Origin: Synergistaceae bacterium
GTDB taxonomy: Bacteria > Synergistota > Synergistia > Synergistales > Aminobacteriaceae
Assembly (NCBI GenBank): GCA_031272145.1
Contig: JAISUL010000101.1
Span: forward strand, 1-36,868
DNA length: 36,868 bases
Direction: 5' to 3'
This document shows positions 9,122-17,738 of the stretch, one piece after another; position 1 is the first letter of the stretch, and the number at the start of each line of letters is the position of its first letter. Below the pieces are notes generated by a model. The model searched no databases. It was not told the DNA's origin and worked only from the letters and a program-made list of their open reading frames with translations. A program made the translations under genes and the position numbers.

Positions 9122-11263
9122 TTACCCCCTAAGGGCCTTGGGCGGCGCTTTGCCTGCCGGCGTATCCGAGATCAGGGTGAACCTCGACAGGACGTCGGTC
9201 AGAGTCTCGACGTGGCCCTTTATATACTCGGCCTGCTCGCCCGTGACCTTGGCTGCGACCACCGTGTCGTCCACCATCTTGGTTATGTTCACGACGGTGC
9301 TGACCATCTCCATCGTGGCCTTGGTCGCGCTGTCTATGCCGGTGGCGACCTCCTTGCTCGAGGCTGCCTGCTCCTCGGCAACAGCCGCGATGTTCTGGAT
9401 CGAGTCGTTGGCCTTGGTGATCTCCTTCATCGCGGCGTCGAGGCCCTTCTGCGCCTCCTCGGCCTGAGTCAGGGTCTTGCCCAGCAGGCGCCCGGCCTCG
9501 GAGGTCGCGTCGATGCTCTCCTTCGCGCCGTTCTGGAGCTCGACTATGATGCCGCCGACGTTCTGCGCGGCCCGCGCCGACTCCTCGGCAAGCTTGCGCA
9601 CCTCCTCGGCCACAACTGCGAAGCCGCGCCCGACCTCGCCGGCACGCGCCGCCTCGATTGCCGCGTTCAGGGCCAGAAGGTTCGTCTGGTCGGCTATGCC
9701 GGTGATGACCGAGACGAAGCCGCTCACGTTCTCCACCGAGGCGACGAGCTGCTTGATCTTGTCCTCGCTCGCCTTGGAGTTCTTGTCCACCTCGTGCATG
9801 CCCTGGATGGCGCTGTTCACCATCTGGATGGCCTTGGTGGACACGTCGGTGGTCTGGGATATGAAGGACGCGCTGTCCGTGGCGGACTGGGCCACCGTGT
9901 CGGCGCCGGCGCTCATCTCCTCGATGCCGGCGTTGCACTCCTCGAGGGCGGCGCCGTTGTTCTCGCTCAGGGCAGACACCTGGTCTATCGAGGTCTTGAT
10001 GTTCGCCATCGCCCCGCTGGCGTTCACAGCCGCCTCGGAGAGCGTCGCCGCCCCGCCCGTCAGGCTGTCCGATACCGACACGACCTCCTTCAGCGTTGCC
10101 TCCTGCGCCGTGACCATGTTGGCTATGGCGTTGACAAGGACGCCCATCTCGTCCTTGCCCTCGTAGCCGAACTCCTCCTTGCTGATGGTCAGGTCGCCCC
10201 CCTCGGCGCGCTTGGCCAGAGTGACTATCGTGTTCAGCGGCTTCGATATGCCCCTCGCTATGACCACCGCCACCAGCACGCCTATGACGACGCTTATCGC
10301 CGTCGCCACGAGCAGCATCTTGATGACCGAGTCTATGGAGTCCTCGTTCTCGGTGCTCAGGGAGTCGGCCCGGTCTGTGCCCATCTTGGTCAGCGCGGAG
10401 GTCAGGTCGTTCAGGCTGTCGGTCAGAGGCGCGGCGTCCTTGTAGACCTTGGCCTCGGCTGCAAATATCTCGACGAACTCGTCCACCGCGGAGTCGAAGC
10501 GGTCGCATGCCGCCAGCACCACGCTCATCATGCCGCGGCGGGTCTCGTTGTCCGTCACCTTCAGGATGGACTGGATCGTCTCCTTGACGGTCTCGACGTC
10601 CTTGATCAGGGTCTGGAAGCCCTCGTAGTTCCGATCCGCCAGGTCGATGTAGGCGTCGCAGCGCAGCTTCTCCACCGCGCGGCTGAGGTTCGCCACGTGG
10701 TAGAGCTGCTCCACCCTCCGCTCCATCCGGGAAGTGTCCCCCTTCAGAATGTCGTCGCGCGCGACGTCGTAGAAGCTATCCGTCAGATTGCCGGCCGAGT
10801 CGGACATGTCCTTCGCGGCGGCGGAGAGCTTCTTCAGGGCTGTCCGCTTGTCGTGTATGACGCTGTTCAGTCGGTTGATCATGCCGCTGTAGTTCTTGAA
10901 GACCGGCATGACGTCGCTCTCCAGCCGCGCAGGGATGTTCAATGCCGTGTGCGAGCGCCCGAAGACCACCACGCCGTCCATCAGCTTCTGCGCGTCGCCC
11001 GCGCGCGCGTCGACCTCCTTGAGCGACTCGTCCGTCTCGGAGATGCGCGCGTTCTTGAGGGCTACGATTAGCTCGTACACGGCGCGCTCAACGTCCATAG
11101 TTTGTATCAACCCTGGTATGACGTCGTCCGAAAGGAAAGCGGTTCTATCCTGCGCGTCCGAAAGGGAACGCCAAACGAAAAATACGGCAAACACAAAAAT
11201 CGCGAGAAGGCCGCCGAACCCGACGAGGAGCTTGCCGGTGATCCTAAGGTTTCTCCACCACAT
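9122..11263 (-). CDS. Methyl-accepting chemotaxis protein (paralogue 2)
   Basis: 713 aa with the same architecture as paralogue 1: TM1 near residues 9-31, helical sensor, TM2 near 313-337, HAMP, signalling domain with the [20 protein letters not shown] tip. The N-terminal 120 residues and the HAMP-signalling half are almost the same as in paralogue 1, while the distal sensor (about 140-290) differs more. This points to a recent tandem duplication followed by divergence of the ligand-binding face. ATG 11263 has GGAGAT upstream. It has its own promoter and terminator. Ligand unknown. Confidence 0.95.
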   Translation of the reverse strand: MWWRNLRITGKLLVGFGGLLAIFVFAVFFVWRSLSDAQDRTAFLSDDVIPGLIQTMDVERAVYELIVALKNARISETDESLKEVDARAGDAQKLMDGVVVFGRSHTALNIPARLESDVMPVFKNYSGMINRLNSVIHDKRTALKKLSAAAKDMSDSAGNLTDSFYDVARDDILKGDTSRMERRVEQLYHVANLSRAVEKLRCDAYIDLADRNYEGFQTLIKDVETVKETIQSILKVTDNETRRGMMSVVLAACDRFDSAVDEFVEIFAAEAKVYKDAAPLTDSLNDLTSALTKMGTDRADSLSTENEDSIDSVIKMLLVATAISVVIGVLVAVVIARGISKPLNTIVTLAKRAEGGDLTISKEEFGYEGKDEMGVLVNAIANMVTAQEATLKEVVSVSDSLTGGAATLSEAAVNASGAMANIKTSIDQVSALSENNGAALEECNAGIEEMSAGADTVAQSATDSASFISQTTDVSTKAIQMVNSAIQGMHEVDKNSKASEDKIKQLVASVENVSGFVSVITGIADQTNLLALNAAIEAARAGEVGRGFAVVAEEVRKLAEESARAAQNVGGIIVELQNGAKESIDATSEAGRLLGKTLTQAEEAQKGLDAAMKEITKANDSIQNIAAVAEEQAASSKEVATGIDSATKATMEMVSTVVNITKMVDDTVVAAKVTGEQAEYIKGHVETLTDVLSRFTLISDTPAGKAPPKALRG

Positions 11264-11328
11264 TGCTGAAAATCATCTCCTAAAAATCAACGCCACGCTC
11301 CGCGAGGTCGCCAATCAAATGATAGGCC

Positions 11329-11374
11329 ATTATACAGCGGGTTATAACATAGGTAAGCATAAATATTTATTTTA
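11329..11374 (-). promoter_or_regulatory. Promoter of MCP paralogue 2
   Basis: Leftward TATAAT (+ strand 11329-11334) with upstream block TAAATATTTATGCTTA. The block, the TATG-TA-AACC stretch and the -10 are shared with the MCP 1 promoter, so the promoter was duplicated with the gene. Confidence 0.55.
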
Positions 11375-11380
11375 GGATAC

Positions 11381-11424
11381 GAAAAATCCCCCACCGCCTC
11401 CGCAACAGAAGCGATGGGGGAATA
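11381..11424 (-). terminator. Terminator after the 51-aa gene
   Basis: Leftward TCCCCCATCGC pairs with GCGGTGGGGGA (one G-T pair), followed by TTTTT. Confidence 0.85.
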
Positions 11425-11445
11425 TTAAAAGCGGGTGAGGCCGGG

Positions 11446-11601
11446 CTAGCTCTTCTTGTCCTCGCGGCGGCGGGCGGCGTCGGCTAGAAAGTCGCCCGTT
11501 ATGAGGTCGTCGATGCGGGCCTTGGCCGACTCCAGGTCGCCCGACGCGTCCAGGATCATCCGCACCATGCCGAGAATCTCACGGAACTGAAAGTCAGTCA
11601 T
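11446..11601 (-). CDS. Small conserved-looking helical protein between two MCP genes
   Basis: 51 aa from ATG 11601 (MTDFQFREILGMVRMILDAS); a GTG at 11616 with AAAGGAG ten bases upstream would add five residues. Codon use follows the neighbours, it has a Shine-Dalgarno on either start, and a terminator follows, so it is likely real. The sequence suggests two amphipathic helices: a hydrophobic one (FREILGMVRMILD) and a charged one (ESAKARIDDLI), with a basic tail RRREDKKS. It starts about 36 nt after MCP 3 ends and is probably co-transcribed with it. I do not recognise the family. Its place suggests a chemoreceptor accessory, which is only inference. Confidence 0.65.
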   Translation of the reverse strand: MTDFQFREILGMVRMILDASGDLESAKARIDDLITGDFLADAARRREDKKS

Positions 11602-11652
11602 GACGTCCGTCTCCACTGGCCAGCATCTCCTTTACCCCCTGCGTCCCCGGCG

Positions 11653-13827
11653 CTACGCCGCGGCCTTCTTCTTCGCCCCCGGCGTAAGGGCCTTGTTCGC
11701 CTTGGCGGGCGGGGCCGCGGTCTCCGCTGCGATGAGCTTGAAGCGCGAGAGGACGTCGTTCAGCCGGTCGACGTAGCCCGTGATGGACTCGGCCTGCTCC
11801 GCCACGCCGCGCGCTGCCTCGACGGTCTCCTCCGTGGCCTTGCCTATGTTGGACACGGTGCTGACCATCTCCATCGTGGCCTTGGTCGCGCTGTCGATGC
11901 CGCTCGCGACCTCCTTGCTCGAGGCGGCCTGCTCCTCGGCAACAGCCGCGATGTTCTGGATCGAGTCGTTGGCCTTGTTGATCTCCTTCATGGCCTCGTC
12001 GAGCCTCTTCTGGGCGGCCTCGGCCTGAACCAGGGTCTTGCCCAGCATGCGCCCGGCCTCCGCCGTCGCCTCGATGCTGTCGTGGGCGCCCTTCTGGAGC
12101 TCAACTATGATGCCGTTGACGTTCTGCGCCGCACGAGCCGACTCCTCGGCCAGCTTGCGCACCTCCGCGGCCACGACCGCGAAGCCGCGCCCGACCTCCC
12201 CGGCCCTCGCCGCCTCGATCGCGGCGTTCAGCGCGAGCAGGTTCGTCTGGTCTGCTATGCCAGTGATGACCGAGACGAAGCCGCTGACGTTCTCCACGGA
12301 GGCGACAAGCTGCTTTATCTTGGCCTCGCTCTCCTTGGAGTTCGTGTCCACGTCGTGCATGCCCTGGATGACGTTGTTCACCATCTGGATTGCCTTCGTG
12401 GCCACCTCGGTCGTCTGGGATATGAAGGACGCGCTGTCCGTCGCGGACTGAGCAACCGTGTCGGCCCCAGCGCTCATCTCCTCGATGCCGGCGTTGCACT
12501 CCTCAAGCGCCGCGCCGTTGTTCTCGCTCAGCACCGACACCTGGTCTATAGAGGTCTTTATGTTCGACATGGCGTTGTTGGAGGTCTCGGCTATGTTGGC
12601 GAGGCGCCCGGCCCCGTCGGTCAGGCTGCCGGAGACCGACACGACCTCCTGAAGCGAGGACTCCTGAGCCGTGATCATGTTGGCCAGCGCCTCCACCAGC
12701 ACGCCCATCTCGTCCTTGCCCTCGTACTTGAAGTTATCCCTCTCTATGGTCAGGTCTCCGCCCTCGGCGCGCTTGGTCAGAGTGACTATCGTGTTCAGCG
12801 GCTTCGATATGCCCCTCGATATGAAGACGGCCACGCCCACGCCGAGCACGATGCATATGGCAGTTGCGATGAACAGCAGCCTCAGCACATCGAACACGGC
12901 GCTCTGGGCGTCCTCGGCGATCTGGCCGGTGCGGTCTGTGCCCTTTCGGGTGAGCACGGAGGAGTCGTCGTTCAGCTTGTCCTGAGCGGACACAAGGCTC
13001 GCCTCGACCTTCTCCTTGTTGCTGAAGAGATCCACGAACTTGTCCGTGTAGCCGTCGAACGTCATAAACTTCGCCTGTATCTGGGAGGTGAGCTGCTGGC
13101 GCGTGGGGTCAGACGTGGAGTTCTTGAGGTCAGCTATGTCGCTCTTGAGCCTCTCGGTAATCTCCCCGACGGCTGTCAGCGCCTTCACGTCCTGATTCGC
13201 TATGGCCTCGTAGAGGTCGCGGCGCGCCGCCTCGAAGTTCTGCATCAGGAGGGCGACCTGGTAGAGCTGGTCTGTCCTCTCGTGCATCTTGGACTCGCTG
13301 TTCCTGCCGCTGGATATCTCAGCGGTGGCGGCCTCGTGGAAGCTCGTGACGAGCTCCCGCGCGGCGGTGGAGATCTCGTCGCCCAGCTTGTCGAGCGCCG
13401 CCATGCCCCTGGCCTTCTCGCGGATGAGGGCGATGATCTGGTCGCAGAGGGCGGTGTACTGCTTGATCTCCGGCAATAAGCTCTCCTTCATCATCTTCGG
13501 CGTGGAGAGCTCCGGCCTCGTGTTGCCGAAGGCGATGAGCTCCTCCGCCAGCTTGTTGACCACCGCCTCCTGTCCCTCGGAGGCCTTCATGTCCTCCTCG
13601 GCCTCGTTCATGCGGATCTTGTCGACGACCAGGAACAGGTCGTAGAGGGCGCGCTCGACCTCCATGTTGTTCACCGTGACCGGGACGACCTCGTCGGAGA
13701 GGAACTCGGCCTGGGTCTGCACGACGGAGAGGTTGCTCCAGACCATGCCCACAGCCAGCGCGAAAATCACCAGCACAACGCCGAAGCCCGCCAGCAGCTT
13801 ACCCGTGATCTTTAAGTTTCTCCACAT
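11653..13827 (-). CDS. Methyl-accepting chemotaxis protein (paralogue 3)
   Basis: 724 aa. TM1 is near residues 7-29 and TM2 near 316-340, then HAMP and a signalling domain with the same [20 protein letters not shown] tip. The sensor domain (about 35-310) is clearly more divergent from paralogues 1 and 2 than the cytoplasmic half, which implies a different ligand range but the same signalling array. The C-terminus is an Ala/Lys/Pro-rich tail ([19 protein letters not shown]) with no CheR pentapeptide. AAGGAGA lies upstream of ATG 13827. The 115 nt to MCP 4 contain no strong terminator, so read-through from paralogue 4 is possible. Confidence 0.95.
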   Translation of the reverse strand: MWRNLKITGKLLAGFGVVLVIFALAVGMVWSNLSVVQTQAEFLSDEVVPVTVNNMEVERALYDLFLVVDKIRMNEAEEDMKASEGQEAVVNKLAEELIAFGNTRPELSTPKMMKESLLPEIKQYTALCDQIIALIREKARGMAALDKLGDEISTAARELVTSFHEAATAEISSGRNSESKMHERTDQLYQVALLMQNFEAARRDLYEAIANQDVKALTAVGEITERLKSDIADLKNSTSDPTRQQLTSQIQAKFMTFDGYTDKFVDLFSNKEKVEASLVSAQDKLNDDSSVLTRKGTDRTGQIAEDAQSAVFDVLRLLFIATAICIVLGVGVAVFISRGISKPLNTIVTLTKRAEGGDLTIERDNFKYEGKDEMGVLVEALANMITAQESSLQEVVSVSGSLTDGAGRLANIAETSNNAMSNIKTSIDQVSVLSENNGAALEECNAGIEEMSAGADTVAQSATDSASFISQTTEVATKAIQMVNNVIQGMHDVDTNSKESEAKIKQLVASVENVSGFVSVITGIADQTNLLALNAAIEAARAGEVGRGFAVVAAEVRKLAEESARAAQNVNGIIVELQKGAHDSIEATAEAGRMLGKTLVQAEAAQKRLDEAMKEINKANDSIQNIAAVAEEQAASSKEVASGIDSATKATMEMVSTVSNIGKATEETVEAARGVAEQAESITGYVDRLNDVLSRFKLIAAETAAPPAKANKALTPGAKKKAAA

Positions 13828-13942
13828 TTCAAGACATCTCCTTAAAAAGTAAAGTAAACTACGAAACGCGGCTGGCCCGGCGTCTGCTGCGATCCCAAGC
13901 CGCTTTTGGAACCGCCCGAGGCCTCTGAGACCCCTCGCCTAG

Positions 13943-16126
13943 CTACGCTATAACTGCCGCTAGCGCCTTCCTCCCCGGTTTGGGGGCAGCGCTAGCCGAC
14001 TCCTTTATCTTAAAGTGCGCAAGGACGTTAGTCAAGTGTTCGACGTGGCCGTTGATGGCCTCTGCCTGCTCTGCGACGCTGCGTGCCGACGCCGCCGTGT
14101 CGTCCGTGGCGGCGCCGATGCCGCTCACCGCGCTGACCATCTCCATCGTGGCCTTGGTTGCGCTGTCGATGCCGCTGGCCACCTCCTTGCTCGACGCGGC
14201 CTGCTCCTCGGCGACCGCCGCGATGTTCTGGATCGAGTCGTTGGCCTTGTTGATCTCCTTCATGGCGGCGTCGAGCTGCTTCTGGGCGTCCTCGGCCTGG
14301 GAGAGCGTGCCGCCGAGCAGCCGGCTCGCCTCGGTCATGGCGTCGATGCTGTCGCGGGCGCCGTTCTGGAGCTCCCCTATGATGCCGTTGACGTTCTGGG
14401 CGGCCCGCGCGGACTCCTCGGCCAGCTTGCGCACCTCCTCGGCCACGACCGCGAAGCCCCGCCCGACCTCGCCTGCCCTGGCCGCCTCGATGGCGGCGTT
14501 CAGCGCGAGAAGGTTCGTCTGGTCGGCTATGCCGGTGATGACCGAGACGAAGCCGCTGACGTTCTCCACAGCGGACATGAGCTGCCTCGTCTTGCCCTCG
14601 GTCTGCTTGGCGTTTCGGTCCACGTCGCGCATGCCTGCGATGACGCCGTCCACCGTCTGGATGGCCTTGGCCGACACGTCCGTGGTCTGGGATATGAAGG
14701 AGGCCCCGTCCGTCGCGGACTGCGCCACGGTGTCCGCTCCGGCGCTCATCTCCTCGACCCCGGCGTTGCACTCCTGAAGCGCGGCCCCGTTGTTCTCGCT
14801 CAGCTTGGACACCTGCTCCACCGATGCCTTGATGCTGCTCATCGCGGAGTTGGAGCGCTCGGCCAGCGCTGCCAGCGTGGCGGCCCCTCCCGTGAGGTCG
14901 TCCGACACGGCGATCACCTCTACCAGCGCGGAGTTCTGCGCGGCGATCATGTTGAACATGGCCTCGACCAGGCTCCCCATCTCGTCTCGTCCGCGGTAGG
15001 TGAAGTCGTCCTCCCCTACTGTGAGGTCGCCGCCCTCGGCCCGCTTGGCCAGCCCGACTATGGCGGAGAGCGGCTTCGATATGCCCCGCGCGATCAGGAA
15101 CGCGATAAGCACGCCTATGACTATGCACGCCGCGGTCACCGAGAGCAGGAGCCTTATGACGCCCAAGACCGCCGCCTCGTTCTCCGAGCTTATCTCGTCG
15201 GCGCGCGATGTCCCCAGCCGCGACAGGGCGGACGTGCTGTCGTTCAGGGCCTTCTGTGCCGGCTCGGTATCGTGCGCCGCCACGTCGTCGTCGGCGAAGA
15301 TGACCGCGAACTCCTCCATCGACTGGTCGAACTTGTTGCAGTCGTCCAGCATCCGCGCCGCCAGCTCCTTGCGCTTCGGGTCGAGCATGGACTCGTTCAG
15401 CGTCTGTATTTCGTCCCTGATCTTGTCCGTGTTCTCGAGCAGCGTCTTGAAGCCGTCCACGTCCCGGTTGTAGAGGGAGAAGTAGACGTCCCGCCGGAGC
15501 TTCTCCACGTCGCGCATGATCCGCCCTGCCGCGTAGAGCTGGCCGAGCCTCCGCTTGACCTTGTCCACTTCGTCGTCGGAGTCCAATTTACCTAGGGAGC
15601 GGCTGGCCTCCAGCTCCTCGATCGACGAGCTGTAGAAGCTGGTTATCAGCTTCTCCGCCGATTCCGAAAGGGTGCTGGCCGTGGTGCGGAGCCGAGCCAT
15701 CGCGTCGGACTTCCTGCGCACTACGTCCTCGACGCGGCCGATGATGCCGGAGTACTGCTGCAGGAGCGGCATGACGTTGTGCTCGAGCATCTTCGGGGCC
15801 TGAAGCTTGTCGTTGGTCTTGCCCAGGTCGAGCAGGGACTGCACGTTTTTGTCCACGACCACCTGGTCGTCCTTTATGGCCTTTAGCGCGGCCTCGCTTC
15901 CGGTCAGCCGCGCGCTGTCCACCGCCAGGAACAGGTCGTATATCGAGCGCTCCACGTCCATGGCGTTCACCAGCACCGGCACGACCCCGTCCGACATAAA
16001 AACCGTGTTGCTCAAGGCCGACGAAAGGCTGAACCACACGGTACCCACCGCGCCCGCGAACATCGCGAGCAGCACTCCGAACCCAACCAGCAGCTTGCCG
16101 GTTATTTTCAAGTTCCTCCACCACAT
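13943..16126 (-). CDS. Methyl-accepting chemotaxis protein (paralogue 4)
   Basis: 727 aa from ATG 16126 ([17 protein letters not shown]), chosen because the other three paralogues begin with the same M-x-WRNL-I-TGKLL block and AAAGGA lies just upstream; the frame is open to 16210 but the extra residues match nothing. TM1, a long helical sensor, TM2 near 318-342, HAMP and signalling domain are present. The most divergent of the four in the HAMP and sensor, though the hairpin tip is the same. First gene of the leftward chemoreceptor block, divergent from folD across a 116-nt gap that contains a palindromic repeat. Confidence 0.94.
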   Translation of the reverse strand: MWWRNLKITGKLLVGFGVLLAMFAGAVGTVWFSLSSALSNTVFMSDGVVPVLVNAMDVERSIYDLFLAVDSARLTGSEAALKAIKDDQVVVDKNVQSLLDLGKTNDKLQAPKMLEHNVMPLLQQYSGIIGRVEDVVRRKSDAMARLRTTASTLSESAEKLITSFYSSSIEELEASRSLGKLDSDDEVDKVKRRLGQLYAAGRIMRDVEKLRRDVYFSLYNRDVDGFKTLLENTDKIRDEIQTLNESMLDPKRKELAARMLDDCNKFDQSMEEFAVIFADDDVAAHDTEPAQKALNDSTSALSRLGTSRADEISSENEAAVLGVIRLLLSVTAACIVIGVLIAFLIARGISKPLSAIVGLAKRAEGGDLTVGEDDFTYRGRDEMGSLVEAMFNMIAAQNSALVEVIAVSDDLTGGAATLAALAERSNSAMSSIKASVEQVSKLSENNGAALQECNAGVEEMSAGADTVAQSATDGASFISQTTDVSAKAIQTVDGVIAGMRDVDRNAKQTEGKTRQLMSAVENVSGFVSVITGIADQTNLLALNAAIEAARAGEVGRGFAVVAEEVRKLAEESARAAQNVNGIIGELQNGARDSIDAMTEASRLLGGTLSQAEDAQKQLDAAMKEINKANDSIQNIAAVAEEQAASSKEVASGIDSATKATMEMVSAVSGIGAATDDTAASARSVAEQAEAINGHVEHLTNVLAHFKIKESASAAPKPGRKALAAVIA

Positions 16127-16153
16127 GGTTTCCTTTTGCTCCTTGTAAAATAA

Positions 16154-16177
16154 TTTGGGGATAGCTGTCCCCTGAGG
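16154..16177. repeat. GC-rich palindromic element, copy D (MCP4-folD gap)
   Basis: GGGGATAGCTGTCCCCTGAGG. The same core, TTGGGG..TA..TGTCCCCTGAGG, occurs leftward in the rpsO leader near 1976-1996. It lies between the divergent starts of MCP 4 and folD. Confidence 0.5.
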
Positions 16178-16242
16178 AGTATTATTTGGGGAACGTTCGC
16201 GGCCTTTCAATGTCGTGAAAGACTTAGGGGGTTTTGATGTAG

Positions 16243-17163
16243 ATGAAGATAAACGTGTGGTTCACGCTGATAATGACGGGCGCGGAGGTGGTTCGGGGGA
16301 TGATGCCCGGGCTGGTCGAGACGCGCAGGGCTCTGGAGGCTCGCGGTATCACCCCGACGCTGGGGATAATGCGCGTCGGGAAAAAGTCGTCTCCGGATGG
16401 CGCGGGGGCTACTAGTCCCCACGAGGCCTACGAGAGGATGGCCGTCAAGCGCTGCGAGGAGGTCGGAGTGGCGGTGCGGCGCCTCAAGGTCGATCCCGAT
16501 AGCGACGTGGTGTCGGCGTGGCGCGAGTTCGAGCGGGACAGCGCGATTCACGGCGCGCTCCTGCTGCGTCCGCTGCCCAAGGCGCTGGCGGCCGCTGAGC
16601 GGGAGATATGCCTCACCGCCGACCCGAGCAAGGACGTGGACTGCATGACGCCCGCCAACCTGGGGCGGCTGCTGCGCGGGGACGGAGTATTTTCCCCCTG
16701 CACCGCGGGAGCCGTCATGGAGCTGCTGCAGCACTATCTCCCTATCGCCCCTCCCTCCGGGATGACCTTGGCTGGGAAGCGCGTCGTTATCGTCGGGCGT
16801 AGCATGGTGGTTGGGCGTCCTCTGGCCATGATGATGACGGCGGCCGACGCGACCGTCACGCTCTGCCACAGTCGGACGGAGGGTCTCGAGGCCATATGCC
16901 GCGAGGCGGACGTCCTAGTGGCTGCCGTGGGCAGGCCTGGCATGATAACCGCCTCGTTCGTCAAGGGGCGGAAGCCTCCTAAGGAGGGGGCGGTGGTGGT
17001 GGACGTTGGGATAAACGTTGGCCCGAGCGGAACGGTGCTGGGCGACGTTGACTTCAAGGCCGCGTCAGGGAAGGCGTCGATGATAACCCCTGTGCCTGGC
17101 GGCGTTGGAGTGGTGACGACGATGATGCTGGTGAAGCACACGCTGATCGCCGCGGGCGGCTAA
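16243..17163 (+). CDS. folD: FolD-type methylenetetrahydrofolate dehydrogenase/cyclohydrolase, variant active site
   Basis: 306-aa enzyme interconverting methylene-, methenyl- and formyl-tetrahydrofolate. Family motifs are DPSKDVDCMTPANLGRL, FSPCTAGAVMELL, the NADP-site VVIVGRSMVVGRPLA, TVTLCHSRT and MITPVPGGVGVVT. The usual catalytic Lys of the Y-x3-K motif is Ala here: YERMAVKRCEEVG has K two places later. A similar YERGAxKRC form is, to my memory, found in a clostridial FolD group, so this is probably a clade trait rather than a broken gene. About nine extra residues (PDGAGATSP) before this Tyr are encoded by a palindrome-like stretch. ATG 16243 has AGGGGG eleven bases upstream; ATG 16273 is possible. 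Followed by a bidirectional terminator. Confidence 0.9.
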   Translation: MKINVWFTLIMTGAEVVRGMMPGLVETRRALEARGITPTLGIMRVGKKSSPDGAGATSPHEAYERMAVKRCEEVGVAVRRLKVDPDSDVVSAWREFERDSAIHGALLLRPLPKALAAAEREICLTADPSKDVDCMTPANLGRLLRGDGVFSPCTAGAVMELLQHYLPIAPPSGMTLAGKRVVIVGRSMVVGRPLAMMMTAADATVTLCHSRTEGLEAICREADVLVAAVGRPGMITASFVKGRKPPKEGAVVVDVGINVGPSGTVLGDVDFKAASGKASMITPVPGGVGVVTTMMLVKHTLIAAGG

Positions 17164-17180
17164 GGCCGAAAGGCGCCATA

Positions 17181-17218
17181 AAAAATCCGGGGGATTTTCC
17201 ATCCCCCGGACTTCTTTT
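17181..17218. terminator. Bidirectional terminator between folD and the ncRNA gene
   Basis: TCCGGGGGAT pairs with ATCCCCCGGA around a 5-nt loop. The + strand exit is CTTCTTTTT; the - strand exit is a clean TTTTTT, so it fits the leftward RNA gene even better than folD. Confidence 0.9.
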
Positions 17219-17442
17219 TGGTGTCTCATAGAGGCGAGAGGCAGGCCTCCTTCTACTGCACGGGGATCTCCCGCAGACGTCACGCACCTCATGTTCGCGT
17301 GTGCCGCGCTTATTTGGGCGGTAGCGGACCTAGTCCGAGCGTTTAAATCATAACCTTCACCGAGGGCGCTACAGTCAGAGGTGAGGGAGTTCAGCCCTCG
17401 CTACAGAAAAGATTCGGCAGCCCTCATACCGCCTGCCTCTCA
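17181..17442 (-). ncRNA. Structured non-coding RNA of unknown family (6S-like terminal stem?)
   Basis: A leftward transcription unit without an ORF: strong promoter at 17449-17477, predicted start near 17442, and an intrinsic terminator at 17181-17218. The 5' end GAGAGGCAGGC (17441-17431) is perfectly complementary to GCCTGCCTCTC near the 3' end (17246-17236), giving an 11- to 13-bp closing stem. Inside are several local hairpins: CGGAC/GTCCG, CACGC/GCGTG, and CGAGGGC/GCCCTCG, the last competing with GAGGG/CCCTC. The long closing stem and size recall 6S RNA. I looked for tmRNA, RNase P RNA and SRP RNA core motifs on this strand and saw none. Family not assigned. Confidence 0.65.
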
Positions 17443-17448
17443 CTTCTG

Positions 17449-17477
17449 ATTCTATCACACCGTTCCCAAAAAATCAA
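17449..17477 (-). promoter_or_regulatory. Strong promoter of the ncRNA gene
   Basis: Leftward TTGATT (+ 17472-17477), 17-nt spacer, TAGAAT (+ 17449-17454). Confidence 0.75.
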
Positions 17478-17511
17478 CTACGGACGGCGAAAATCCTCCG
17501 CTTCCCTAAGA

Positions 17512-17640
17512 ATGGCAGGGGGGAGCGCTCTCCTTTCCCGTGCCTCCGCCGGTCGCGGCGAGCACTTGTCCGCACGTGCCGTCGGGGAAGAAGCAAGCGA
17601 AGTGGGCATACGGCGGGAGGCACGCTGCCCAACTCCACGG
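17512..17640 (-). pseudogene. Broken duplicate of a putative-Ig domain of the neighbouring surface protein
   Basis: One frame reads FPDGTCGQVLAATGGGTG, clearly related to LPDGTFKGRYSQVLAATGGD in the adjacent surface protein (17739-19007). At DNA level two blocks, GTCGCGGCGAGCACTTG and ACGTGCCGTCGGGGA, are the same in both, with a short deletion between them. Stops and frame changes on both sides show it is not a working gene. The rest of 17478-17738 holds a weak hairpin at 17704-17728 (ATAGGGG/CCCCTAT), which may end the surface-protein transcript, and nothing else I can support. Confidence 0.6.
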
Positions 17641-17738
17641 GGTTGCCTGATTCATCGGGGGTGGCAAGTTGGCCGAGCACGTGAGGGACGTGGCTCAGGG
17701 GAAATAGGGGGGTACTCTTCTCCCCTATCTCTTTGGGC

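Noticed and set aside
9212-11071. 619-codon rightward open frame opposite MCP paralogue 2
   Set aside because: Arg/Leu/Val/Asp-rich composition of a frame antisense to a GC-rich gene; the same happens opposite the other MCP genes (12082-13479, 14015-15595) and over clpB (27044-28444). No domain, no Shine-Dalgarno.
17181-17442. tmRNA, RNase P RNA, SRP RNA or cobalamin riboswitch at the ncRNA locus
   Set aside because: None of the core motifs (tag peptide frame, GAGGAAAGUC-type P4 strand, GGAAGG-AGCA SRP loop, B12 box) was found on either strand; kept as unassigned.
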